Shown here in pieces: positions 1-7,772 of a stretch of 25,592 nucleotides of DNA. Below the pieces are notes generated by a model, which was given only the letters and a program-made list of their open reading frames with translations, searched no databases and had not been told where the DNA came from. Each line of letters starts with the position of its first letter. The stretch's first letter is position 1. Location of the stretch: positions 1 through 25,592 of the forward strand of contig JAZUAN010000008.1 in the NCBI GenBank assembly GCA_045638005.1, in the 5' to 3' direction. Made by a program: the position numbers and the translations under genes. Origin of the DNA: URNF01 sp045638005. GTDB taxonomy: Bacteria > Bacillota > Clostridia > Oscillospirales > Acutalibacteraceae.

Positions 1-48
1 TTCTTTTTCGTTGTTTTTCGCAACAAAACCATATAAAAGAAATATCAT

Positions 49-144
49 CAGTATAAATCTCCTTAAAATACAGATAATAACAACACAATTTGAAATTAAA
101 GGAGATTTATATATGAAAGCAACAGGAATAGTTAGAAGAATTGA
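49..144 (+). repeat. spoVT leader/5'-end repeat, copy 1
   Basis: This is a direct repeat of the untranslated leader and first ten codons of spoVT (the full gene starts at 10373). The first 44 bases (49-92) are identical to 10307-10350. The repeat continues through a ribosome binding site and the codons for MKATGIVRRI to about 144, after which it no longer resembles spoVT. An inverted repeat pairs 52-64 with 99-111 (13 bp, no mismatch) and places AAGGAG inside the stem. Resemblance to copy 2 continues to about 162. It lies upstream of the glycan operon and marks the left edge of the apparent island. Confidence 0.9.
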
Positions 145-199
145 GGAATGCGTTATAAGAACCTCACGCCGCACACGAAAACAAGTTTTCGGCGGCTGA
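113..199 (+). pseudogene. truncated spoVT 5' fragment or 28-aa small ORF (copy 1)
   Basis: A 28-codon frame starts with the ten residues of SpoVT (MKATGIVRRI) and then diverges to EECVIRTSRRTRKQVFGG before a TGA stop. The AbrB-type DNA-binding fold needs about 45-50 residues, so this cannot be a working SpoVT. The start has a good ribosome binding site (AAAGGAG, 98-104), buried in the leader hairpin. The two codons that differ from spoVT among the first ten are third-position silent changes. After the TGA the same frame stays open for 58 codons, to a TAG at 374-376, which may mean a once longer frame. It is most likely a displaced spoVT 5' end; an expressed leader peptide is possible. Confidence 0.55.
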
Positions 200-382
200 G
201 AGAACCTTGTTACTCATTTCATTCGCAATAATAGGGCAAACCGTAAAATAGTCAGTATTGATGCGGGTTTCAAGCAGTTTGCCCCACCCGACGCATTGGT
301 GTCAAAAATGGGTTTTGGGCGGTATAAACAAGGCCAGACTTATTATTGCGTCTTTATAAAAATATATACTACATAGTGACAC
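200..382 (+). other. spacer with an open frame continuing from copy 1
   Basis: The gap between the copy-1 stop and the glycan operon promoter holds no recognisable gene. In the copy-1 frame, codons 200-373 are open and end at TAG 374-376. The predicted 58 residues match nothing I recognise and have no start codon or ribosome binding site of their own. I see no terminator here. Confidence 0.4.
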
Positions 383-410
383 TTGCTTTTTGCATAAAAA
401 GTTGTATAAT
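383..410 (+). promoter_or_regulatory. promoter of the glycan operon
   Basis: TTGCTT (383-388) and TATAAT (405-410) are separated by 16 bases, a good sigma-A type arrangement. The expected start lies near 417, giving a leader of about 25 bases with AAGGAG at 428-433 before the rfbF ATG at 442. No other convincing promoter is seen within the eight-gene operon. Confidence 0.7.
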
Positions 411-441
411 AATAATATATACCTAAAAAGGAGAACCAAAA

Positions 442-1224
442 ATGAAAGTTGTGATTCTTGCGGGTGGCTTCGGAACACGCATTTCCGAAGAAAGCCAATT
501 CAAACCTAAACCGATGCTTGAAATAGGCGGCAAACCAATTCTTTGGCACATTATGAAAGAGTACTCGTATTATGGCTTTAACGAGTTCGTTATTTGCGCG
601 GGCTATAAACAGCACATCATAAAAGAATGGTTTGCTGATTACTTTTTACATAACAGCGATATTACTTTCGATTTTACGGATGGAAAGAACAATATGATAG
701 TTCACGACCGGCGTTGTGAAAATTGGAAGGTTACGGTTGTTGATACAGGCCTTCACACTATGACAGGCGGCAGAATAAAACGCATTCAAAAGTATATTGG
801 GGACGAGCCGTTCTTGATGACCTATGGTGATGGCGTTTGCGATGTAAATGTGCAAGAGCTTGTTAAATACCACCGTTCGCACGGTAAAATTGCTACGTTA
901 ACGGCTGTGATGCTTGAACAAGAAAAAGGTATTTTAGATATAGGCGGAGACAATGCCGTTAAATCCTTTAGAGAGAAAAACCAAAATGATTCTGCGCCGA
1001 TAAATGCGGGATATATGGTATTGGAGCCTAAGATATTTGACTATATCGAGGGCGATAATACGGTTTTCGAGCGCGAACCTCTTGAAAAACTGGTTTCTGA
1101 TGGACAACTGATGAGCTATTTGCATAGAGGATATTGGCAGTGTATGGATACAAAAAGAGAAATGGAAAAGCTCGAGAAGTATTTGGCCGATGGCGTCGCG
1201 CCATGGAAAAAATGGGAAGATTAA
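442..1224 (+). CDS. rfbF: glucose-1-phosphate cytidylyltransferase
   Basis: This enzyme couples CTP and alpha-D-glucose 1-phosphate to CDP-glucose, the first committed step to CDP-3,6-dideoxyhexoses. The 260-aa product has the usual length for the family (about 257). It begins with the nucleotide-binding signature LAGGFGTR (residues 6-13), followed by KPKPML (21-26), which carries the conserved lysine. A metal-binding region TYGDGV with Asp130 follows, and the C-terminal part has the expected GYWQCMDT segment. The start is set by AAGGAG eight bases upstream of the ATG. It is the first gene of the operon, ten bases before rfbG. It is cytoplasmic. The neighbouring rfbG and rfbH confirm the CDP-sugar role over a UDP- or dTDP-glucose pyrophosphorylase. 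Confidence 0.95.
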   Translation: MKVVILAGGFGTRISEESQFKPKPMLEIGGKPILWHIMKEYSYYGFNEFVICAGYKQHIIKEWFADYFLHNSDITFDFTDGKNNMIVHDRRCENWKVTVVDTGLHTMTGGRIKRIQKYIGDEPFLMTYGDGVCDVNVQELVKYHRSHGKIATLTAVMLEQEKGILDIGGDNAVKSFREKNQNDSAPINAGYMVLEPKIFDYIEGDNTVFEREPLEKLVSDGQLMSYLHRGYWQCMDTKREMEKLEKYLADGVAPWKKWED

Positions 1225-1233
1225 GGTAAGTGT

Positions 1234-2286
1234 ATGGATATTAATTTTTATAACGGAAAAAAAGTATTTGTAACGGGTCATACCGGATTTAAGGGCTCGT
1301 GGCTTTGCCGAATACTTGTGAATGCCGGCGCTATTGTTACGGGTTACAGTCTGGAACCGCCTTCGGAACCTAATCTGTTTAACATTGCCGAACTTGAGGA
1401 CAAGATGACAAGTGTTATAGGTGATATTAGAGATTTTGATGCTCTAAAGGCGGCTTTTGATAAGGCGAAACCCGAAATAGTTCTGCACTTAGCCGCACAA
1501 CCTATCGTACGCGACAGTTATAAGGCTCCGCGCTATACCTATGAAACAAATGTCATGGGGACCGTAAACATATTAGAGTGTGTAAGGCGGTCGGATACGG
1601 TTAAAAGCGTGGTCAACGTAACCACCGATAAGGTTTATCGCAACAACGAGTGGTGCTGGGGTTACCGTGAGAACGAGCCGCTCGACGGTTTCGACCCGTA
1701 TTCCAATTCTAAAAGTTGCTCTGAACTTGTTACGCACAGCTACATAAACAGTTTCTTTGACGGTAAAGTATCCGTATCAACGGCTAGGGCAGGCAATGTA
1801 ATCGGCGGTGGCGATTTTGCCAACGACCGTATCATACCGGATTGTGTCAGGGCGATGGCGCAAGGCAAAACAATCGGCGTTCGCAACCCTTATTCCACAC
1901 GACCTTATCAACACGTCTTGGAGCCGTTAGCGGTATATTTAACTATTGCAAAAAAGCAGTATGAGGATGCTTCCTTTGCTGGGTTTTATAACGTGGGACC
2001 TGATGATTGTGATTGTGTTACCACAGGCGAACTGGTAACGCTATTCTGCAAATGCTGGGGCGGGGATGCTTCCTGGGAAAGCCAAGCCGAAGAAAACGCT
2101 CCGCACGAAGCAAACTTCTTAAAACTTGACTGCAGCAAGGTGAAATCAACCTTTGGATGGCAACATAGGTGGCATATAACCGAATGTATGGAAATGACCT
2201 GCCGTTTCAGCAAGGTGTGGCTGTCCGGCGGTAATGTGGCAGAAGAAATGGACAGAGAAATCAAAGAATTTTTTGGAGGAAAATAA
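1234..2286 (+). CDS. rfbG: CDP-glucose 4,6-dehydratase
   Basis: This NAD-dependent extended SDR enzyme converts CDP-glucose to CDP-4-keto-6-deoxyglucose. The 350-aa protein opens with the dinucleotide-binding motif TGHTGFKG (residues 14-21). It has TDKVY (131-135), giving the active-site Thr/Asp/Lys region, and the catalytic pair Tyr156 and Lys160 in YSNSK. Length and motif order match RfbG/DdhB closely. The ATG at 1234 lies nine bases after the rfbF stop and is preceded by AAGG; the gene ends two bases before the rfbH start. It supplies the substrate of RfbH. dTDP-glucose 4,6-dehydratase (RfbB) is the main alternative, but the FKGSW form of the glycine motif and the flanking rfbF and rfbH favour the CDP enzyme. 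Confidence 0.95.
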   Translation: MDINFYNGKKVFVTGHTGFKGSWLCRILVNAGAIVTGYSLEPPSEPNLFNIAELEDKMTSVIGDIRDFDALKAAFDKAKPEIVLHLAAQPIVRDSYKAPRYTYETNVMGTVNILECVRRSDTVKSVVNVTTDKVYRNNEWCWGYRENEPLDGFDPYSNSKSCSELVTHSYINSFFDGKVSVSTARAGNVIGGGDFANDRIIPDCVRAMAQGKTIGVRNPYSTRPYQHVLEPLAVYLTIAKKQYEDASFAGFYNVGPDDCDCVTTGELVTLFCKCWGGDASWESQAEENAPHEANFLKLDCSKVKSTFGWQHRWHITECMEMTCRFSKVWLSGGNVAEEMDREIKEFFGGK

Positions 2287-2288
2287 AT

Positions 2289-3641
2289 ATGGCCAAGTGG
2301 TCCAATGAAACAGAAGCGCGCGCGCAGATAAAAGAGTTGGTTGCACAGTTTTATCACGATTTTAAGGAGAAGAAGGATTCTTTTCAACCCGGTGACCGCG
2401 TAACCTATGCATCCCGTGTTTTCGATGAAGCGGAGATGTGCGCGTTAACCGATGCAACTTTAGATTTTTGGCTTACCACCGGAAGATTTGCCGATGAGTT
2501 TGAAAAGAATTTTGCGGAGTGGATAGGCGTTAAATTTGCCCATCTCGTAAACAGTGGTTCTTCTGCAAATTTGATTGCTTTTATGGTATTGACTGCTCCT
2601 GAACTTGGGGAACGCCAAATTAAACGCGGCGACGAGGTAATTACTGTTGCCTGCGGATTTCCCACAACAGTTGCCCCCATTTTGCAGTATGGCGCTGTGC
2701 CGGTGTTCGTGGACGTAACTGTGCCGCAGTATAACATTGATGTAACTGCGCTTGAATCGGCGCTCTGTGAGAAAACCAAAGCGGTTATGATTGCGCACAC
2801 CTTGGGTAATCCTTTTGACCTAGCCGCAGTCAAGGCGTTTTGCGAGAAGCATAACCTGTGGCTGATTGAGGACAACTGTGATTCCTTGGGCTCTAAGTAC
2901 ACAATTGACGGGGCAACCAAATACACAGGCACGTGGGGCGATATTGGCACAAGTAGTTTTTACCCGCCACACCATATGACGATGGGTGAGGGAGGCTGCG
3001 TTTATACCGATAATCCTCTACTCAATAAGCTTATACTCAGCTACCGTGATTGGGGCAGAGATTGTATTTGCCCTTCCGGCAGAGATAATTTTTGTAACCA
3101 TCGCTATGATGGTCAATACGGCTTATTGCCTAAAGGTTATGACCATAAATATGTTTACAGCCATTTTGGGTACAACCTCAAGGTTACCGATATGCAGGCG
3201 GCAATTGGTTGTGAGCAGTTAAAGAAATTTCCTACTTTTATTGAGCGCCGCAGACATAATTGGCAGAGATTGTATGAGGCGTTACTACCTTTCGAAGACC
3301 GCATAATTTTACCTCAGCCGGCTCCTAACAGTGTCCCCAGCTGGTTTGGTTTCCTTATTACATTGAGAGAAGATTGTGGCTTGGAACGTGAAAAAGTAGT
3401 GCGCTATATTGAGAGCAAAAATATTCAGACACGTCTTCTGTTTAGCGGAAATCTAATTAAACACCCGTGTTTTGACAGCATCAGAGATACAGATGCTTAT
3501 CGTGTTTCGGGTTCCCTTAACAACACCGACTTTATTATGAACAATACTTTTTGGGTAGGTGTTTATCCCGGTATGACCGATGAAATGATTGATTATATGG
3601 CTAAAGTTATTGGGGAAGTAGTGTGCAATGAGAATTGCTGA
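2289..3641 (+). CDS. rfbH: CDP-4-keto-6-deoxyglucose 3-dehydrase (PMP, [2Fe-2S])
   Basis: This is the E1 dehydrase that removes the C3 hydroxyl from CDP-4-keto-6-deoxyglucose using pyridoxamine phosphate and a [2Fe-2S] cluster. The fold is that of a sugar aminotransferase, but the lysine that normally binds PLP is replaced by histidine in SFYPPHHMTMGEGG (His228/His229), the hallmark of E1. Cys197, Cys259, Cys261 and Cys269 follow the family's C-x(long)-C-x1-C-x7-C cluster pattern; the first spacing here is 61 residues, probably because of a small insertion near 206-211. At 450 aa it is near the family length (about 437). The start follows GGAGG at 2275-2279. E1 normally needs an NADH-dependent iron-sulfur flavoprotein reductase (E3, DdhD), and no such gene is in this operon. 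Confidence 0.95.
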   Translation: MAKWSNETEARAQIKELVAQFYHDFKEKKDSFQPGDRVTYASRVFDEAEMCALTDATLDFWLTTGRFADEFEKNFAEWIGVKFAHLVNSGSSANLIAFMVLTAPELGERQIKRGDEVITVACGFPTTVAPILQYGAVPVFVDVTVPQYNIDVTALESALCEKTKAVMIAHTLGNPFDLAAVKAFCEKHNLWLIEDNCDSLGSKYTIDGATKYTGTWGDIGTSSFYPPHHMTMGEGGCVYTDNPLLNKLILSYRDWGRDCICPSGRDNFCNHRYDGQYGLLPKGYDHKYVYSHFGYNLKVTDMQAAIGCEQLKKFPTFIERRRHNWQRLYEALLPFEDRIILPQPAPNSVPSWFGFLITLREDCGLEREKVVRYIESKNIQTRLLFSGNLIKHPCFDSIRDTDAYRVSGSLNNTDFIMNNTFWVGVYPGMTDEMIDYMAKVIGEVVCNENC

Positions 3642-4047
3642 AGCAGCTAAACGGTGCAAAACCCTTTTTGTTCAATTTATAAAGTTTGGAATTGTTGGTT
3701 TTTCAAATACATTTATATCATTACTTACATACTATATATTGGTGTTTTTAGGGGTCAACTATTTAATCGCAAATACGGCGGGTTTTGTTCTGAGTGTTAT
3801 TAATTCTTATTTTTGGAACAGCCGATATGTTTTCAAGGGCAAGACCGAAGCAAACGACATCCGTGCATTTTTAAAGGTTTTTATTTCGTATTTGGTTAGC
3901 TTTTGTATTTCGAGCATATTGATATATCTCTTTGTACAAATATTGAGTATATCAGAGTATCTTGCTCCGATTCTTCGACTGATAGTTACCATCCCTCTCA
4001 ATTTCTTTATGAACAAGTTATGGGCGTTTAAGGACAAAACGAAATAG
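3628..4047 (+). CDS. GtrA-family membrane protein (putative lipid-linked sugar flippase)
   Basis: This is a 139-aa membrane protein with four predicted helices, roughly residues 15-33, 38-58, 83-107 and 112-130. It matches the GtrA/DPMS-type pattern: FIKFGIVGFSNT near the N-terminus, an NSYFWNSRYVF segment after helix 2, and NFFMNKLWAF at the C-terminus. GtrA proteins are thought to move polyprenyl-phosphate-linked sugars across the cytoplasmic membrane. The gene overlaps the rfbH end by 14 bases, implying translational coupling, which ties flipping to sugar synthesis. The partner glycosyltransferases (GtrB-like and GtrII-type) lie further down the same operon. The family assignment is firm; the transported lipid is inferred from context. 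Confidence 0.88.
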   Translation: MRIAEAAKRCKTLFVQFIKFGIVGFSNTFISLLTYYILVFLGVNYLIANTAGFVLSVINSYFWNSRYVFKGKTEANDIRAFLKVFISYLVSFCISSILIYLFVQILSISEYLAPILRLIVTIPLNFFMNKLWAFKDKTK

Positions 4048-4062
4048 GAGTTCAGAGTAATA

Positions 4063-5865
4063 ATGCGGCAGAAAATATCAGATTACATTGCAGATTTTTT
4101 GGTAAAAAATGACATAACGGATGTTTTTACGGTGACGGGTGGCGGGGCGATGCACCTGAATGATTCTTTTGGGCATCATCCCAACTTGCACTGTACTTAC
4201 AATCACCACGAACAAGCATCTGCTATGGCAGCAGAAGCATATGCCAGAATGGATAACAAAATCGCGGCTGTTTGTGTTACTACGGGACCCGGTGCTACCA
4301 ATGCTATTACAGGTGTAGCAGGGGGATGGATGGACTCTATACCAATGCTGATATTTTCAGGGCAAGCAAGGTATGCAACCACCGTACAGGCATCGGGCTT
4401 GGAGTTGCGAACAAGGGGCGTGCAAGAATTTGATATTGTCTCTTGTGTGCGTAACATGACAAAATATGCTCATATGATTACCGATCCCGCGGATATTCGT
4501 TACTGCTTGGAAAAAGCTTTGTATATCGCGCGTTCCGGAAGGCCGGGACCATGCTGGCTGGATATTCCGCTGGATATTCAAGGGGCAACCGTGGAAACAG
4601 AAACATTGGTAGGATATGTTGAACCTCAAGAGGATTATGCGCCTGCTACCGGTGTTGCCGAAGATATCATTCGCAGAATCCAAGCAGCTGAAAGACCGAT
4701 TCTGTTTGTTGGTAACGGCGTGCGGTTGTCCGGGGCGCACGACAAGTTTATAAGTTTGATAGAAAAACTTAACATTCCTGTTGTAACCGGTATGAGCAGT
4801 GTGGATGCTGTTCATTCAACGCATCCTTTGTATGTTGGCAGAAGTGGCGGAACGGGAGACCGTGCAGGGAATTTTGCGATACAAAACTGCGATTTATTGC
4901 TTTCTCTCGGCAGCAGATTGAGCTATTTTCAAACAGGATTTAACGATAAGACTTGGGCACGTGCAGCATTTAAAATTATTAACGATATCGACCCTGCGGA
5001 ACTTGAAAAGGACAGCATCCATGCTGATATGAAGATTTGCTGTGATGTCAGAAAACTAATGAATGCTCTCAATATGGCGTTGAGCACTGCTTTACCGCCT
5101 AAAAAAGAATGGAGCGACACTTGTCAGGGGTGGAAAGAAAAATACCCTGTAGTTTTGCAAAAGCATTACGAGGACACAAAACCTAATATATATGCGTTTT
5201 ACAATGAAATGACTAAGCGTTTGAGCGGCAGTGACGCGTTAGTAGTCAGTGTCGGAACATCTCGCGTTGCAGGTTCGCAAAGCAGCATCATTCACGAAGG
5301 GATGCGCTTTATTACCAATCCGTCAACAGCCGCTATGGGATACGGATTGCCTGCCGCTATCGGTATTTGTGTGGCTAAAAAATGCAAAAAAACCATTCTT
5401 GTTACAGGGGACGGCAGTCTGCAAATGAATCTGCAGGAATTACAGACCATCGTCCACAACAAACTTCCTATTGTTATGTTCGTGATGAATAATCAAGGGT
5501 ATCATTCTATACGAATGACGCAAAGCACATATTTTGGCAAACCCTTGGTTGGTGTTGGCTCGGACAGCGGGGACATCAGTTTCCCCGACTTGAAGAAAAT
5601 AGCAACGGCTTACGAGATACCATTTATTCGCTGTGAAAAATTATGTGATATGGTCGATTGTATCGAAAAGGCCTTGAGTCATCAAGCCGAACCTGTAATC
5701 TGTGAGATGATGCTTTCAACCGACCAGATTACAGAACCCAAAGCTTCCAGTAAAAAGCTGGACAACGGACAGATGGTTTCCGCGCCTTTGGAAGATATGG
5801 CGCCGTTTTTACCAAAAGAAGAATTAAAAGAAAATATGTTTATTCCTTTGGTAAATTATGAATAA
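4063..5865 (+). CDS. thiamine-diphosphate-dependent enzyme of the acetolactate synthase superfamily, YerE-like
   Basis: The 600-aa protein has the three-domain layout of acetohydroxyacid synthase-like enzymes. Glu50 in YNHHEQASAM is the expected ThDP-activating glutamate. GRPGPCWLDIPLD (residues 159-171) is typical of the central domain, and GDGSLQMN (449-456) with Asn476/Asn477 forms the ThDP/Mg site. By sequence alone it could be an ilvB-type catabolic enzyme. Its position directly behind rfbFGH and before an SDR gene points instead to YerE of Yersinia yersiniose synthesis, which transfers a two-carbon acetyl unit from pyruvate to C4 of CDP-3,6-dideoxyhexulose. It is 15 bases downstream of the GtrA gene. 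An acidic tail of about 30 residues after 570 has no evident function. Confidence is high for the superfamily and moderate for the YerE role. Confidence 0.8.
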   Translation: MRQKISDYIADFLVKNDITDVFTVTGGGAMHLNDSFGHHPNLHCTYNHHEQASAMAAEAYARMDNKIAAVCVTTGPGATNAITGVAGGWMDSIPMLIFSGQARYATTVQASGLELRTRGVQEFDIVSCVRNMTKYAHMITDPADIRYCLEKALYIARSGRPGPCWLDIPLDIQGATVETETLVGYVEPQEDYAPATGVAEDIIRRIQAAERPILFVGNGVRLSGAHDKFISLIEKLNIPVVTGMSSVDAVHSTHPLYVGRSGGTGDRAGNFAIQNCDLLLSLGSRLSYFQTGFNDKTWARAAFKIINDIDPAELEKDSIHADMKICCDVRKLMNALNMALSTALPPKKEWSDTCQGWKEKYPVVLQKHYEDTKPNIYAFYNEMTKRLSGSDALVVSVGTSRVAGSQSSIIHEGMRFITNPSTAAMGYGLPAAIGICVAKKCKKTILVTGDGSLQMNLQELQTIVHNKLPIVMFVMNNQGYHSIRMTQSTYFGKPLVGVGSDSGDISFPDLKKIATAYEIPFIRCEKLCDMVDCIEKALSHQAEPVICEMMLSTDQITEPKASSKKLDNGQMVSAPLEDMAPFLPKEELKENMFIPLVNYE

Positions 5866-5884
5866 AATCTTACGGGGGTGCTCT

Positions 5885-6811
5885 ATGAACGCAGTAGTCG
5901 TTACCGGTGCAACCAGCATGATTGGTGTTGCCATTATCCGTTCGTGCTTAAAAAACGGTGTTTCCAAAATATATGCGGTTGTTCGTCCGGATTGTAAAAA
6001 GCTCCATAGATTACCGAAAAATAATAAGATAGAAATTATCTGTTGTGATATAGAAAACTACGGCAATTTACCCGATTTGCTCCCAGAAAAATGCGATGTG
6101 TTTTATCATGTCGCCTGGAGCTTGACCGGCTCGTCAAGAAATGCGGATTTGTCTGAACAATGTAAAAATATATTATATACCTTAGACGCCGTCAATGCTG
6201 CGACAGCATTAGGATGCAGCAAATTTATAGGTGCCGGTTCTCAGGCTGAGTATGGAAGATTGGATATCGAAAGAATATCTCCCGAATCTCCTGTTAACCC
6301 TGTGCAACCGTACGGCATTGCAAAATATGCGGCAGGCAAAATGGCGCTTGAACAGGCAGATAGATTAGGCATATCGTGCCTGTGGGTTAGAATTTTCAGC
6401 GTATATGGTATTTATGACAAGCCAAGCTCTATGATTTCTTCTTCTTTGTCTAAATTAATCGAGGGACAAGTGGCACAATACACCCCTGCGGAACAACGCT
6501 GGGATTATCTTTTTAGTGAAGATGCAGGGGAAGCATTCTATTTGATAGGAGAAAAAGCTTGCGGAAACAAGGTGTATTGTTTGGGAAGCGGCATCGCACG
6601 TCCCCTGAAGGATTACATCGAACAGATGCGAGTTGCCGTTGCAAACGATGCAAAAGTAGATATTGGCTCTTTGCCATACCCCGCAGGCGTATTAATGAAT
6701 CTTTGTGCTGATATTCAATCGCTGGAAGAGGATACGGGATTTTATCCTGAAACGGATTTTAGCGAGGGAATCAAAAAAACTATTGCGTGGATGCGCGCAA
6801 AGGAGAATTGA
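5885..6811 (+). CDS. NAD(P)-dependent SDR epimerase/reductase, candidate YerF-like sugar reductase
   Basis: This is an extended short-chain dehydrogenase of 308 aa. TGATSMIG (residues 7-14) is the nucleotide-binding loop, GSQAEYG lies before the active site, and YGIAK gives the catalytic Tyr and Lys. An upstream ATG at 5858 is in frame, but it overlaps the previous gene and lacks a ribosome binding site, whereas GGGGGTG sits just before the ATG at 5885, so the shorter start is preferred. Behind a YerE-like enzyme, a reductase of the branched two-carbon ketone (YerF role) is the natural guess. Abequose/tyvelose synthase (RfbJ/RfbS type) or an epimerase are alternatives that the sequence does not exclude. 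It ends six bases before the glycosyltransferase gene. Confidence 0.8.
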   Translation: MNAVVVTGATSMIGVAIIRSCLKNGVSKIYAVVRPDCKKLHRLPKNNKIEIICCDIENYGNLPDLLPEKCDVFYHVAWSLTGSSRNADLSEQCKNILYTLDAVNAATALGCSKFIGAGSQAEYGRLDIERISPESPVNPVQPYGIAKYAAGKMALEQADRLGISCLWVRIFSVYGIYDKPSSMISSSLSKLIEGQVAQYTPAEQRWDYLFSEDAGEAFYLIGEKACGNKVYCLGSGIARPLKDYIEQMRVAVANDAKVDIGSLPYPAGVLMNLCADIQSLEEDTGFYPETDFSEGIKKTIAWMRAKEN

Positions 6812-6817
6812 GATAAT

Positions 6818-7759
6818 ATGAAAAAAATCAGTATTATGGTAGCTTGCTATAACGAACAAGAAAATGTTGTCCCGCTGTCAGAAGCGATTGTGCGTTGTAT
6901 GGAAGAAGAGTTGCCGCAATATGATTATGAGCTTGTTTTTATTGATAATCATTCTGTGGACAATACCCGTCCTCTCCTAAGAGAAATTTGTGCAAAAAAC
7001 GAGAAAATCAAAGCAATATTTAATGCGGCAAATTTCGGACAGATGCGCTCTCCCGTATATGGTCTGAAACAAACTACGGGTGATTGTACCATAAAAATGT
7101 GCGCTGACTTTCAAGACCCCATCGAAATGATTCCCAAATTTGTTAAAGAATGGGAAAACGGATATAAGGTCGTCATCGGCTCAAAAACCAAAAGCAAAGA
7201 GAATCCGCTTTTATATGCTCTGCGCGGGTTCTATTATAAACTGTTTAATAAGCTTTCTGATGTGGAACATATTCCACAGTTTACCGGCTTTGGATTATAT
7301 GACCGTTCGTTTATAAACGTTTTAAAGGAAGTCAAAGACCCCCTGCCATATTTCAGAGGAATTGTTGCGGAGTACTCTAATGAACGGAAGGTAATTACAT
7401 ATACCCAACCCAAACGCGCGGCAGGAAAGAGCAATAATAATCTGTATACGTTGTATGATATCGGTATTACAGGTCTTACTACCTATTCAAAAAGCTTGAT
7501 GCGTCTTGCAATCCTCGTTGGAACTTTATGCGCAGGTGTTAGTTTCATTTCGGCAATTGTGTACTTCATCTACAAACTGTTTCATTGGTACACGTTTGAT
7601 GCAGGAATAATCCCCTTGATCATTGGAATTTTTCTTTTAGGCGGAATTCAGTTGATATTTATAGGTGTTTTGGGAGAATACATCTTGACCATCAATACAC
7701 GTGTTATGGGTCGACCTTTAGTTGTTGAGGAAGAACGCATCAATTTTGACGAGGATTGA
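6818..7759 (+). CDS. family 2 glycosyltransferase, GtrB/DPM1-like
   Basis: The 313-aa protein has an N-terminal GT-A domain: MVACYNEQENV (residues 7-17), the acidic pair around DNHSVDNT, and ADFQDP (96-101), which stands in for the DxD metal site. Two C-terminal membrane helices follow at about 229-252 and 264-289. This is the architecture of bactoprenyl-phosphate glycosyltransferases such as GtrB, which load a sugar from a nucleotide donor onto undecaprenyl phosphate on the inner face of the membrane. AAGGAG lies upstream of the ATG. With the GtrA gene and the following GtrII-type gene it completes a three-part Gtr system. UDP-glucose is the usual donor; a CDP-sugar made by the upstream genes is inferred from linkage only. 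Confidence 0.9.
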   Translation: MKKISIMVACYNEQENVVPLSEAIVRCMEEELPQYDYELVFIDNHSVDNTRPLLREICAKNEKIKAIFNAANFGQMRSPVYGLKQTTGDCTIKMCADFQDPIEMIPKFVKEWENGYKVVIGSKTKSKENPLLYALRGFYYKLFNKLSDVEHIPQFTGFGLYDRSFINVLKEVKDPLPYFRGIVAEYSNERKVITYTQPKRAAGKSNNNLYTLYDIGITGLTTYSKSLMRLAILVGTLCAGVSFISAIVYFIYKLFHWYTFDAGIIPLIIGIFLLGGIQLIFIGVLGEYILTINTRVMGRPLVVEEERINFDED

Positions 7760-7772
7760 CGGAGGGAACACA

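Noticed and set aside
4063..5865. Calling the ThDP enzyme IlvB (branched-chain amino acid synthesis)
   Set aside because: No ilvN, ilvC or ilvD nearby, and it sits inside a deoxysugar operon; the superfamily is shared but the context points to sugar branching.
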